From positions 394,762 to 458,761 of the forward strand of contig CAJHNH020008441.1 of NCBI GenBank assembly GCA_905116865.2: a stretch of 64,000 bases of DNA, written 5' to 3'. The position numbers were made by a program, and so were the translations under genes. Under the pieces are notes generated by a model. The model searched no databases and was not told the DNA's origin. It worked only from the letters and a program-made list of their open reading frames with translations. Below, in pieces: positions 39,601 to 51,600 of this stretch. Each line of letters begins with the position of its first letter. Within the stretch, counting starts at the first letter, position 1. This stretch comes from Candidula unifasciata (taxonomy: Eukaryota; Mollusca; Gastropoda; Stylommatophora; Geomitridae).

Positions 39601-42600
39601 TTTATTTTTACTGCAATTTGACCTTCTTGAAGAAAACTTTTTGGCTGTATAGTGACATATAATATATGAAACTAAAAAGTAATTAATATAGAATTCATCT
39701 TAGCTATCTGACACCATTATTAAGACATCCAAACATAAGTATGAGTGCCATGAAACAGTTTATAAACAGTGTATTAAAACTAACACTGCCCTACCAGTGC
39801 CAGATTTGGACATAACAAAGACCAACCTACGTAAAACTAACACCTGTGATATGAGATGCCTGAGAAAAGCCGCCAACTTAACCATGCTCAGCAAAGTTAG
39901 AAATGATTTTACAACTATCAGCACAGGCACTACTACAGGATCTGCAATAAAAGCAAGAGGCCGCCCTAGGAGAAGATGGATTGATGACATTAAAGAGCTT
40001 CTACATCAACACACTTTTAAAATGATAAAACTTCCTTTTACTGATTCTAGTTAAAAACAATAATTTCATACAGATTCATTTTCCTACCAATTCAAAAAGT
40101 ACTGAAATGTCTGTGCCAAGAGCTGATATATTAGTGATATGGCAAAATGAGATAGATTCTTGCACTGATATATCCGCAATACATCCTAAAAGAGTTAAAT
40201 TCACTAACTAGTAATATTTAACAACAGATATTAATATTTGACAACAGACAGTAACATTTGATAACAGACAGTAACATTTGACAACATATTGTAACATTTG
40301 ACAACAGACAGTAACATTTGACAACAAATAGTATCATTTGAAAACAGACTGTAGCATTTGGAATATTTGACAACTCTGAGTAATATTTGACAACAGACAG
40401 TAACATGTGACAACAGACCAGAATATTTGACAACTCTTAGTAATATTTGACCATAGACAGTAACGTGTGACAAAAGACAGTAGCATTTGACAACAGACAG
40501 TAACATGTGACAACAGATAGTAACATGTGACATCAGACCAGAATATTTGACAACTCTCAATGATATTTGACAACAGACATGAACAATTGCCAACAGATAG
40601 TAAAATAAATAACTGCTTTTATTATTGACATCAGAGCTTACAACATCTACCAAGAAGGAGAATTCATCTTGTTAAAACATGCTGCTCTTCCATATGAGGT
40701 AGGTGCTAGAGTTGTTTAATCTTAGCTGTGTATTATAGACATTTCTAAAGGTAATTTCTCACAGAAAAGATACAACTTCCCACATCAGACTTGCCTATAC
40801 AGTGGAGCCTCGCTTAACGAGCATAATTCGTTCCAGAATCATACTCGTTAAGCGAAACACTCGTTATGCGAAGCAATTTTTTTCAAATAAAGTAATGTAA
40901 AATACGATAATGCGTTCCATGTCAAAAAAAATACTCACAAAATACTATGTATAAGGTATACTATATAACATTTATTCAAAGAAAATTATATACATATTTA
41001 AGGAGAGTGAATCATCTTCACCTTTTCTTCGAATGCGAATTCGATTTGCAGAAAAAAAAAAAGTTGAAATAATTATGATACATAGCTAATTATTTTTTTA
41101 CTAGAAAGATGTCCAGAGACGTCTGTTTTTGTCGACGCTTCAAAATTTGGCGGAAAATACGACACAGCATTATTTCAATGTGAGAAGCAACAGTTTCCCA
41201 TGCTTTCAGCAATTTTCTTATTTCGCCAGAAGATTGTTGCTCTTCTGTTACCTCCTCCTCCTCTGACAAACTTTCCTCCAAACCTTCTTTGCTGTGAAAC
41301 ACAATACAACTCCATAAGCTCTTGGATGGTCAGCTCTTGGCTGTGCTCTTCTACAAGCTCTTCGATATCACTGTTATCCACCTACAATCCCACGATAGTG
41401 GCCAAAGACACAATCTCGTTGACTACAGGTTTCACAGGTACTGTCTGGAACCCCTCAAAGTCACAAATCGACATAACTCTCCAGCCAAAGCTTCCTCCAA
41501 CAAGAAGTTAGGGTTCTCTTGGAAACCCCTTCCCCCGCCTTGTCTGTCATCTTGAGGCAGGCAACGATGTGGAAGTGATTTTTCCAAAACTCTTTGAGAG
41601 TGAGGTTGGTCCCCTCAGTCACCTGAAAACAATGCTCGAATAGTGCTTTAGTGTAGAGCTTCTTAAAGTTAGAAATAACTTGCTGGTCCATGGGCTGGAG
41701 TAACGGAGTGGTGTTGGGAAGCAGAAACTGGATCTTGATTAACTTAAATTCTTCAGGGATGTCATTTTGTAGGCCTGGAGGATTCATGTACATATATCAC
41801 AATATAACACAAGTTTGAGAAAATGTGTGATCACAAGTGACAATGCTACTGTAACGAGTTTTAAACACTGATGTAACATGTGCAAAATCTGGGACTTCCC
41901 CTCTCCTTGCCACTCGTTATGCAAAACGTCACTCGTTAAGCGAGTTATTCTTTTACAATTTATTTTTGCTGGTTATGCGAATTACTCGTTATGAGAGCTG
42001 CTCGTTAAGCGAGGTTCTACTGTACTATATCCGCAACAGTTTCTAACAGTATATCTACAACAGTTTCTGACACTATATCCACATTTTTGCATGACATGTC
42101 AAATTTCACAGCAACCTAAAATTGAGAAAATAGCTGATCAAAACAATAATCCGATTGAAATTTTTGGTTCAGTTTTCATATCATAAACTTTATTATCGCA
42201 AATAGATTTGTCACTTAGATATCAATAATAATATCAAGACTGTTGTCACCATCTGGCAGACATTTATCAACGACAGAACAGTATGAACATTTCTAGACCT
42301 TTTCCCTTATCATTTAGTATAGAAAAATCACGTACAAATTGTATCCCAGTTTAACAATTTTTTTTTAAAAATAAGAAAATAATTCACTGATCATGATGAA
42401 TTTCGCAAATGGAAGGACTTCCTGTTGTCAATTCTAATTGTTCAAAAACTTGTTCATAAAAGTAAGTTTTCCCCACAAACGGAACATAATTAGATTGTCT
42501 TTCTGATACACCAGTATATTGGCGATTACTTCATTAGGGATAAATTCATTTGCCAGTATACTGGCAAAAAGTCTTTAAAGAGTTAACATATACTTCTCAT

Positions 42601-45600
42601 ATTGTGTATTTTTCACACCATATTGAACGGAAAACAATCTTCAAGAAAAAAAAAAAAGCAGTGTTTATTTTGTTTTATAGCATCTCATATACATGTAGAT
42701 TGGTGCACACACAAAAAACCCCAGAATTTTAGCAATCATAAATATGAAAACCACAATCCTTTAGAGAATTTAATGCCATGAATGTTATGGTGACATGGAA
42801 GCTCATAATGAAAATTGATCAAACATTTACTATAAGCACTAAAAAATTGTTTCCCTTGACAAATATGGACAAATAAATGGTCTAAAGGCTTCAGTCAAAC
42901 TCATCACATTTTAACATGAAGGGCGAGTGTCGCAAATTACTATTGCATTATATATTACTCTGTGACCATGATAAATTATTAAACATAATAACTTCTGAAA
43001 ACACTTAGGTTATTTCGTCACACCTCCCTGTCTCAATACCTGTAGTATTCATGTCCCACTTGCACACAAATCCTAAATCATAGTTATGTGTTGACTGTCC
43101 AGGAATACACATTGGATGTATAACTGTAATGTATGTGCACTCATGTTAATCCCCAGGTGCATACTTTCTACCGAAAGTGTAACAGAAACCGTGCAGCTTG
43201 TAACTGTGCGATAACCATCAAATCTGGGGACGATGTTATTCTGTTTGACCGCTGTGGACCCACATTGTCTAGAAAGACTCCTCCCTTGGAAGTTCAAGTA
43301 TTTTTGAATGGAGACTTCACAGAAAACACTCACATCATTCAGGAGTTGGAAGGTCGCAAGTATAGGGTAAGATCTGTTAACTGATACACTGGTCATTGTT
43401 CCTTAGATAACATGCACTGTCTGGTAAACTGGGCATTGTTCCTTAGGTAACATGCACTGTCTGATACACTGGGCATTGTTCCTTAGGTAACATGCACTGT
43501 CTGGTACACAGGGCATTGTTCCTTAGCTAACATGCACTGTCTGGTACACTGGGCATTGTTCCTTAGGTAATAGGCACTGTCTGGTACACTTGGCATTGTT
43601 CCTTAGGTAATGCACTGACTGGTACAAAGGGCATTGTTCCTTAGGTAACATGCATTGACTGGTACACTGGGCATTGTTCCTTAGGTAACATGAACTGTCT
43701 GGTACACAGGGCATTGTTCCTTAGGTAACATGCACTGTCTGGTACACTGGGCATGGTTCCTTAGGTAACATGCACTGTCTGGTACACAGGGCATTGTTCC
43801 TTAGGTAACATGCACTATCTGGTACACAGGGCATTGTTCCTTAGGTAACATGCACTGTTTGGTACACTGGGCATGGTTCCTTAGGTAGCATGCACTGTCT
43901 GGTACACCAGGAATTGTTCCTTAGGTAACATGCACTGTCTGGTACACAAGGCATTGTTCCCTAGGTAACATGCACTATCTGGTACACAGGGCATTGTTCC
44001 TTAGGTAACATGTACTGTCTGGTACACAGGGCATTTTTCCTTAGGTAACATGCACTGTCTGGTACACTGGGCATGGTTCCTTAGGTAACATGCACTGTCT
44101 GGTACACAGGGCATTGTTCCTTAGGTAACATGCACTGTCTGGTACACTGGACATGGTTCCTTAGGTAACATGCACTGTCTGGTACACAGGGCATTGTTCC
44201 TTTGGTAACATGCACTGTCTGGTACACAGGGCATTGTTCCTTAGGTAACATGCACAGTCTGGTATGCTGGGCATTGTTCCTTAGGTAACAAGCACTGTCT
44301 GGTACAAAGGGAATTGTTCCTTAGGTAACATGCACTGACTGGTACATTGGGCATGGTTCCTTAGGTAACATGCATTGACTGGTACACAGGGCATTGTTCC
44401 TTAGGTAACATGCACTATCTGGTACATAGGGCATTGTTCCTTAGGTAACATGCACTGTCTGGTACACTGGGCATTGTTCTTTAGGTAACATGCACTATCT
44501 GGTACATAGGGCATTGTTCCTTAGGTAACATGCACTGACTGGTACACAGGGCATTGTTCCTTAGGTAACATGCATTGACTGGTACACTGGGCATTGTTCC
44601 TTGGGTAACATGCACTGTCTGGTACACAGGGCATTTTTCCTTAGGTAACATGCACTGACTGGTACACAGGGCATTGTTCCTTAGGTAACATGCACTATCT
44701 GGTACACAGGGCATTGTTCCTTAGGTAACATGCACTATCTGGTACACAGGGCATTGTTCCTTAGGTAACATGCACTGTCTGGTACACAGGGCATGGTTCC
44801 TTGGGTAACATGCATTGACTGGTACACTAGGCTTGGTTCCTTAGGTAACATGCACTGTCTGGTACACTAGGCATAGTTTCCTAGGTAACATGCACTGACT
44901 GGTACACTAGGCATAGTTCCTTAGGTAACATGCACTGACTGGTACACTAGGCATAGTTCCTTAGGTAACATGCATTGACTGGTACACTAGACTTGGTTCC
45001 TTAGGTAACATGCATTGACTGGTACACTAGACTTGGTTCCTTAGGTAACATGCATTGACTGGTACACTAGGCTTGGTTCCTTAGGTAACATGCATTGACT
45101 GGTACACTAGGCTTGGTTCCTTAGGTAACATGCATTGACTGGTACACTAGGCTTGGTTCCTTAGGTAACATGCATTGATTGGTACATTGTCATAGTTCCT
45201 TAGGTAACATGCATTGATTTGTACATTGTCATAGTTTCTTGGGTAACATGCATTGACTCGTACACTTGTGTTGTAAATGTAACATTGGAAACATATTGGC
45301 TTTGTTATCTGAAGATGGATTGCAAACCTGAATGAACATGTACTGAAGTTTGTACTGTTGCTAGCAATTTAGTAACAGTTTCAGTCAGTTTGCATGCATT
45401 ATGATTAACACCTGAAGAAATGATTATAGTATCAATCAATGCCCTACACCTGAAGCAATTACCATAGAATCAGTCATTGCCCAACAGCTGTCTTCTTTCA
45501 GAGTTAAAGTTAAAAGTAAACTTTTTTAAGGGAACATTTTCAGTTAATACAATCTGTCAATATTTCTGCAGGTAATTCTACCAACTGGTACAGAGGTCAA

Positions 45601-48600
45601 GGTTGTTGTAACATCCAACTTTCTCAATGTCTGGGTTCAGTCATCAGCAGCAGACTTCAACAGCACTATGGGTAAATGTCTGCACAAAAACAAATATCTG
45701 TTAGCCACAAGAAGACTGTCAGAGTTGCATCACTTTCATTTACTGCCAGACATATTTTTTAACCTTTTTTGCCCATAAACTTTTGGGAGAAAACCCAAGA
45801 AACAAGAAATAAACCCTTGGGAGAACTGAAAGACTACAGTCCCTTGAGGCCTAGAGAACTAAAAGACTACAATCCATTAAAATTAGAGAACTGAAAGACT
45901 ACAGTCCCTTGAGGCCTAGAGAACTAAAAGACTGCAATCCATTGAAATTAGAGAACTGAAAGACTACAGTCCATTGAAATTAGAGAACTAAAAGACTGCA
46001 GTCCCTTGAACACAGAGAACTGAAAGACTACAGTCCCTTGAGCCTAGAGAACTAAAAGACTACAATCCATTGAAATTAGAGAACTGAAAGACTACAGTCT
46101 CTTGAGCCTAAAAAATTTATTAATACGCTGAACCTGTTACTGGAAGAATTATGACATCATTATGATACTTTAATGACTAAAATAAGTAACGTTTTACACA
46201 TCAGTGCTATTTTTTTAAGTAAATATAATTCTATTTGGCATTCCTAAACACTGAAAAGACACACATAGAACTAGTGCTACCAACTATGCTTGTTGGGGAC
46301 TGGCCATGCTGTCTTCTCTGGAATAACTAGTGGTCAGTGATGCTAAATTAGCTACTAGGCCTGTGGGGGACTGGCCAGTGTAGCAGTGCAGATTGAGTAG
46401 CTTCTCAGGGATGAGTAGTGGTCAGTGATGCTGGATTAGCTTCTACATGGGGCCAGAGGGTTATTCAGGCACTACTCACTTACGGTAGCAGCGTCCTTGG
46501 CTTAGGCGTTGCTAGTCTGACTCATAATTCCAGCGTACCACGACTGAAACCTACAGCTGGCTGTGTGGATTTTTATCATTGTATGGGGTTTCGAAGGTTG
46601 ACCCAGCCTAAAATGGGTACCAAGATAGATGTCCTGGGGAAGTAAAGATAGCTGGTGTAATGCTGACCACATTGCCAACCTAGTGCCCAGTGTTCTGTAA
46701 AAATATGGGGTGATCTTTCTATATGCCCGATGTGCCCAAGGCATGAAAAGGGATCTTTACTTTACTTTCTTTTTACTCACTTACAGTACTTCTTTTAATG
46801 TTATTGTGTTATTTTTACAATTTTCAATATTCATGGAAATAACCAGTGAAGAAATGCTGTCAGTTTGAGTCACACGTGTTGTGGCAGGACTGAGACCAGC
46901 AGTCGTCTTTCACAGTCACTAGGCAACCTCTGGAAAGACAGTTATCTTTTGCTGAGCATGGAGTCAGTTTCATTTAGTTTTAGCATCACCAAATCCAACA
47001 TTGAAAGATTCTCAGAATAGCATGGACAAAGAGGAAATGACATACTGACATCCAAAAAGTGGCTAGTAAACTGCATCTTGTTTTGGAAACAGAAATATTT
47101 TGGTTATATCAAGCATCTTGTGGATTGGAAAGAATAATAGCAGAAAGTGTGGTGCCAGGAAAGAGGCACAGGGGCTGACCAGCATGATGATAGACACAGG
47201 ATATCATTGAAAGATCATGAGGTGGGAGAGCTGGCAAGAGATCCAGTTTCCTTTAGGCAATCCATGATGAGAGTGATGTTCTGCGATGGACCTTCTACAT
47301 GATGATGATGATAACTGTGTTTTTCAGGTTTGTGTGGTAACTTCAATGGCATAGCAAGTGACGATCTCAAGATGGCTTCAGGAACTGTTTACACTGGACA
47401 GGAAAAGGAACCAGATAGATTCTCTTTGTCCTGGAGGTATTTAAATAGATTCACCATGACATCATATTTGCCAGATTTTTTTTTACTGTCATCTGCTAGA
47501 GAATCCATCAATTTATTGTTTATCCCCATCATAATTTCATTAGTTGATGAAAAGCCGAGTAGAACCAACATATTTCGCTATCATCATTAATAATAGATGT
47601 AGATTAGATGACAATTAATCTCACTATTACGAATGTTTATTTGTAGAGTCCAGACCACTGAGTCCCACTTCCGTGGAGTCTGTACCTCTGACAGTGTTCT
47701 GCCAGCCAAAACTCAGTACTGCAAGTGTTCCACTGATGGCCAGCCAAGAGTCTGTCTGCCTAGTCTGAAAGTGTCTCTGTGTCTGCCTTCTGGAGACAGA
47801 CCAAACAAGAATGGCCAAGGTTAGCGTTCACAGCTTTCAAACATTTTAGAGCAATTCGTTGCTATGAAGCCTCTTAAGGGAAATCAGCCTATGAATTATT
47901 ATTTTATCAGTCCATTTATATCTCGATGGTGAGGATGTTTCAGGATGACCCAAGATGACCTTCTTGGTTTCAGTACCCACCCTGTGGCACAAGGCCTCAC
48001 TATACTTCAGCAAGTTCTAGCAATCCCCACTTTGTCCTGCTTACCCACAGTTGCCAGGGGATGTTAGTCAAAAGCTGTTTCAAGACTTTTTTTTATTTAA
48101 TCCTCATAAATATTGACATATAATACAACAACAACAAAAAACTCTAAATTATGTCATTCAACAGACAGATGTCTAGTTATCTTGACTAGTCTAAAATGTG
48201 TCTGACAATAAATAGCATCTTGATACTCTGACCAAACTGCAATAGGTAAAAGAAGGGATCAGTATCAGGCTATATTATATCGAACAACAAAATATTACAT
48301 TTCAAATTATCAATATAGACATTTATCAGCAGAAACAAAAGACATAATACAAAGTTACCAAACAAAGACAGAACCTGAGATAGTAACCTAAACTATATAA
48401 AATTAGTGTGTGTGTTGTTTGTCCATCACAAGAGATAATGGCCGTGATTTAGGCAAAAACATGGATTTAAATGAGGAAGAGTTGCACAGTTTGTCGACCA
48501 CACTCTCATATAAAGATAGAATGCTTTATCAAGATGCAACAGATAAAATCTGATGTTACAAAATAATAAATATAATCTTATATCAATCAGCAAACGACAA

Positions 48601-51600
48601 CAGATAAAATTCTACATCAACAAACAATAACAGATAGAATCCTACATCAACTAACAATAACAGATAGAATCCACAATCAACAAAGAAAAGCAGATAGAAT
48701 CCTACATCAACAAACAATAACAGATATAATCCTACATCAACAAACAACAAGAGATAGAATCCTACTTCAACACACCAATAGATAGAATCCTTTAACTTCA
48801 AAGAACAACAAAAAACATCCTACATCAACAAATAACAACAGATCTAATCCTACATCAACAAGTAAAAACAGATAGAATGTTATATGAAAAAAAACCAACA
48901 GATAGAATTCTACATCAACAAAAACCAACAGAAAGAATGTTACATCAACAAAAACCAACAGATAGAATCCTACCTCAATAAAAACCAACAGATAGAATGT
49001 TACATCAACAAACAGAAACAAAAAGAAACATACATCGTCAAACATTCACAGAGCGTGTGATTGTATTGAGCAGTCAACAAGAGATGATCTGTGTTTTCCC
49101 CAGGCAAAGATGTCACAGCCAACTTGGTCAGATCAAGTGTGCTATCTCAAGGATGTCATCCTGATGTGCAGTTCCAGTTTGACCCCCATTACATTTCTCC
49201 GGTAACTAGTTACACTTTTGTCATTATTTACTTTACATGTTCTGTCACAATTACATTGCTTTCATATTTGTCAAACTGAAACAACATCATTGTATTATGT
49301 AAACATAATATGCTGAACATCACAAAAGTCAGCATTTTAGTCTCATATTGTCTACTTGTGGACAAACATCATTTTAGAGTGCTGGTAGACAAACATCTTG
49401 TTATAGTCTACTGGTTGACAAAAATAACATTACAGTCTAGATTTGATTTGATTTGCTTCAAGAACCGACATTACAGCACTCGGGGGCATTCCCATAAGTG
49501 CTCTGTCCCCATCTTCAGCAGCCAGCAAAGAGTTCCGATACTAATGGTGCCAGCAGCATTCTGATTAAACGTCCGTCTTGCCTTTCCTCTGAGCCTCGAG
49601 CATCTGCCAGAACCTCTCGTCACTCTCCACTGCATCAGTCTCACCAGACTGTGATGATCCATCTGCTCCTCCGAACTGTACACACTCTTCCACAATGCAC
49701 TAACCACGTCTGCCTTATCATGTATCAGTATTCCACTAAGTTGTGCAGAGCCAGCCAGTCTGTTTGCCTGTTCATTTCCCAACACACCGGCATTCTCTGG
49801 TGAAAAAATCCAGACAATACTCCTCACCCGTGTTCTCCGCAGCGAAGCATGCCACTCTGCACGAAACATACCTGTTCTGATCTTCCTCAGCATGCTTTCT
49901 GAATCAGTTACAATCACGACGTGTGTGTTTGTCATGTTATCTAGCCAGTGGAAAGCTGCAGTGACTGCCTCCACCTCCATTCTTAAGCTGGATGTTGTAG
50001 TATCATATGCTAGGCTTTCCTGCACCAAACGTCAACCATTAACTTTTGCTAAGAAGCCCCAAGCACTTCTTTTGCCTCTTGACACCGTCTGTGTAAATGA
50101 TTAAATCCTTTGAGCAACAATTATCTTGAATTAATTGCTGAATTTCCACCTCTGTGGCACCTGCTGGCCAGTCTCTGCATTCCTGGCTCAGCACGATTAT
50201 GACTGTACACGAGTCTGACTGTTCAGGTGGCACTTTGACCCACACCTCTCCTCACCTAACATTCTCAAGGATGCAAACCTGTCTGATTGTGTCTTCTACG
50301 TGAGCCATCCATGACTTCCCTCTTATCAGCCGCTGACTCTTAACTGCATCCAGAGCTTCGTGCAAAGGGTGGTCAGTGTCTGCAGCTACCCTGAGATATG
50401 ACTTTGCCTACAGCACCTTGTGCCTACCTGCAACCATCGGCAAACCAAGGATGTATCTCATAAGCACCACTGCGGTGTCTCTTGTGCAACCCAGAATGAC
50501 CCGTATAGCCGCGTTCTGGATGCGCTCTAGTTTGTCCATCTGACTCTTTGAGATGGTAAGCAGTCCCAGGCCATAATCAACCACTGACAGGATCAGGCGC
50601 TGATATAGTGTGAAAAGCATTCTCTGCTCTATGTCAGTTGCAGCCATAGTCTTAAGTGCACTAAGTCCTTTTTGGCGTCTCGTCACAACACTCTCCACAT
50701 GGTCCTTAAATGACATGCTCCTGTCAAATGTAATTCCCAGATACTTCAGTTTGCTTTCTCTGTTGATGTTTCTACCGTCTATCATGAGTCTTGGGACATT
50801 AGCTTTAACGATTCTGTTGTCCAGAGAACACCACAAAACAGACGCTTTTTCCTGGGTGGATGACAGCCCTCATTTCTGTACACCACTCAGTCACATTACA
50901 GTCTACTGAAAGACCAACACTGTTACAGAGTCTACTGGTATACAAACATCATTTACAGTCTACCTGTGGACAAACATCACATTACAGTCTACTGCAAAAC
51001 CAACATTGTTGAAGAGTCTACTAGTAGACAAATGCAAGGTCCAACAATTAAGTAATGAGACTGATTGTATTATGGCCAAGACAAAAATGCCATCTATGAA
51101 GCAAAGCATATAATCTAAATAAGCAACATTCATATATGATCTGGCAACTTTTCATCGCTGCTGGATAAACAGACAACAAACAAGCTGCCATTTTGTTGAC
51201 CTAGTCAGAGGTGCATTGTTACATAATCAGCAACAAGCTAACGTTAAATTCTTTTTAAAACTCAGAAAAAGTGCCATTGAAACAGTTGAATAAATGCAGC
51301 TGGTTTATGGCAATAATTGTTTATCTCATGCACAGATTTTCAGGTTGTATTTACGATTCAAAAATGGTGTGGAAATGATTGCTAATGCACTTAGACCTGG
51401 ACACTAAATTTCTGTTCATAATGATAAGCTCATTGCAAAAGTCAGAGAACAGATACAAGAAGATCATTCATAACATTTTAGTGCATGATTTTGGCAAGAA
51501 AAAGTTGCTTGCCGGTTTGTACCACATTCGTTGTCTGATGACCAAAAACATCAGCGGATTAAGTACCCAAGAGACATCATCAAAACATGAATTTTTTGCC

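Noticed and set aside
46418..46645. 75-codon frame near 46.4 kb
   Set aside because: Lies within a SINE-like repeat; no family similarity and no splice support.
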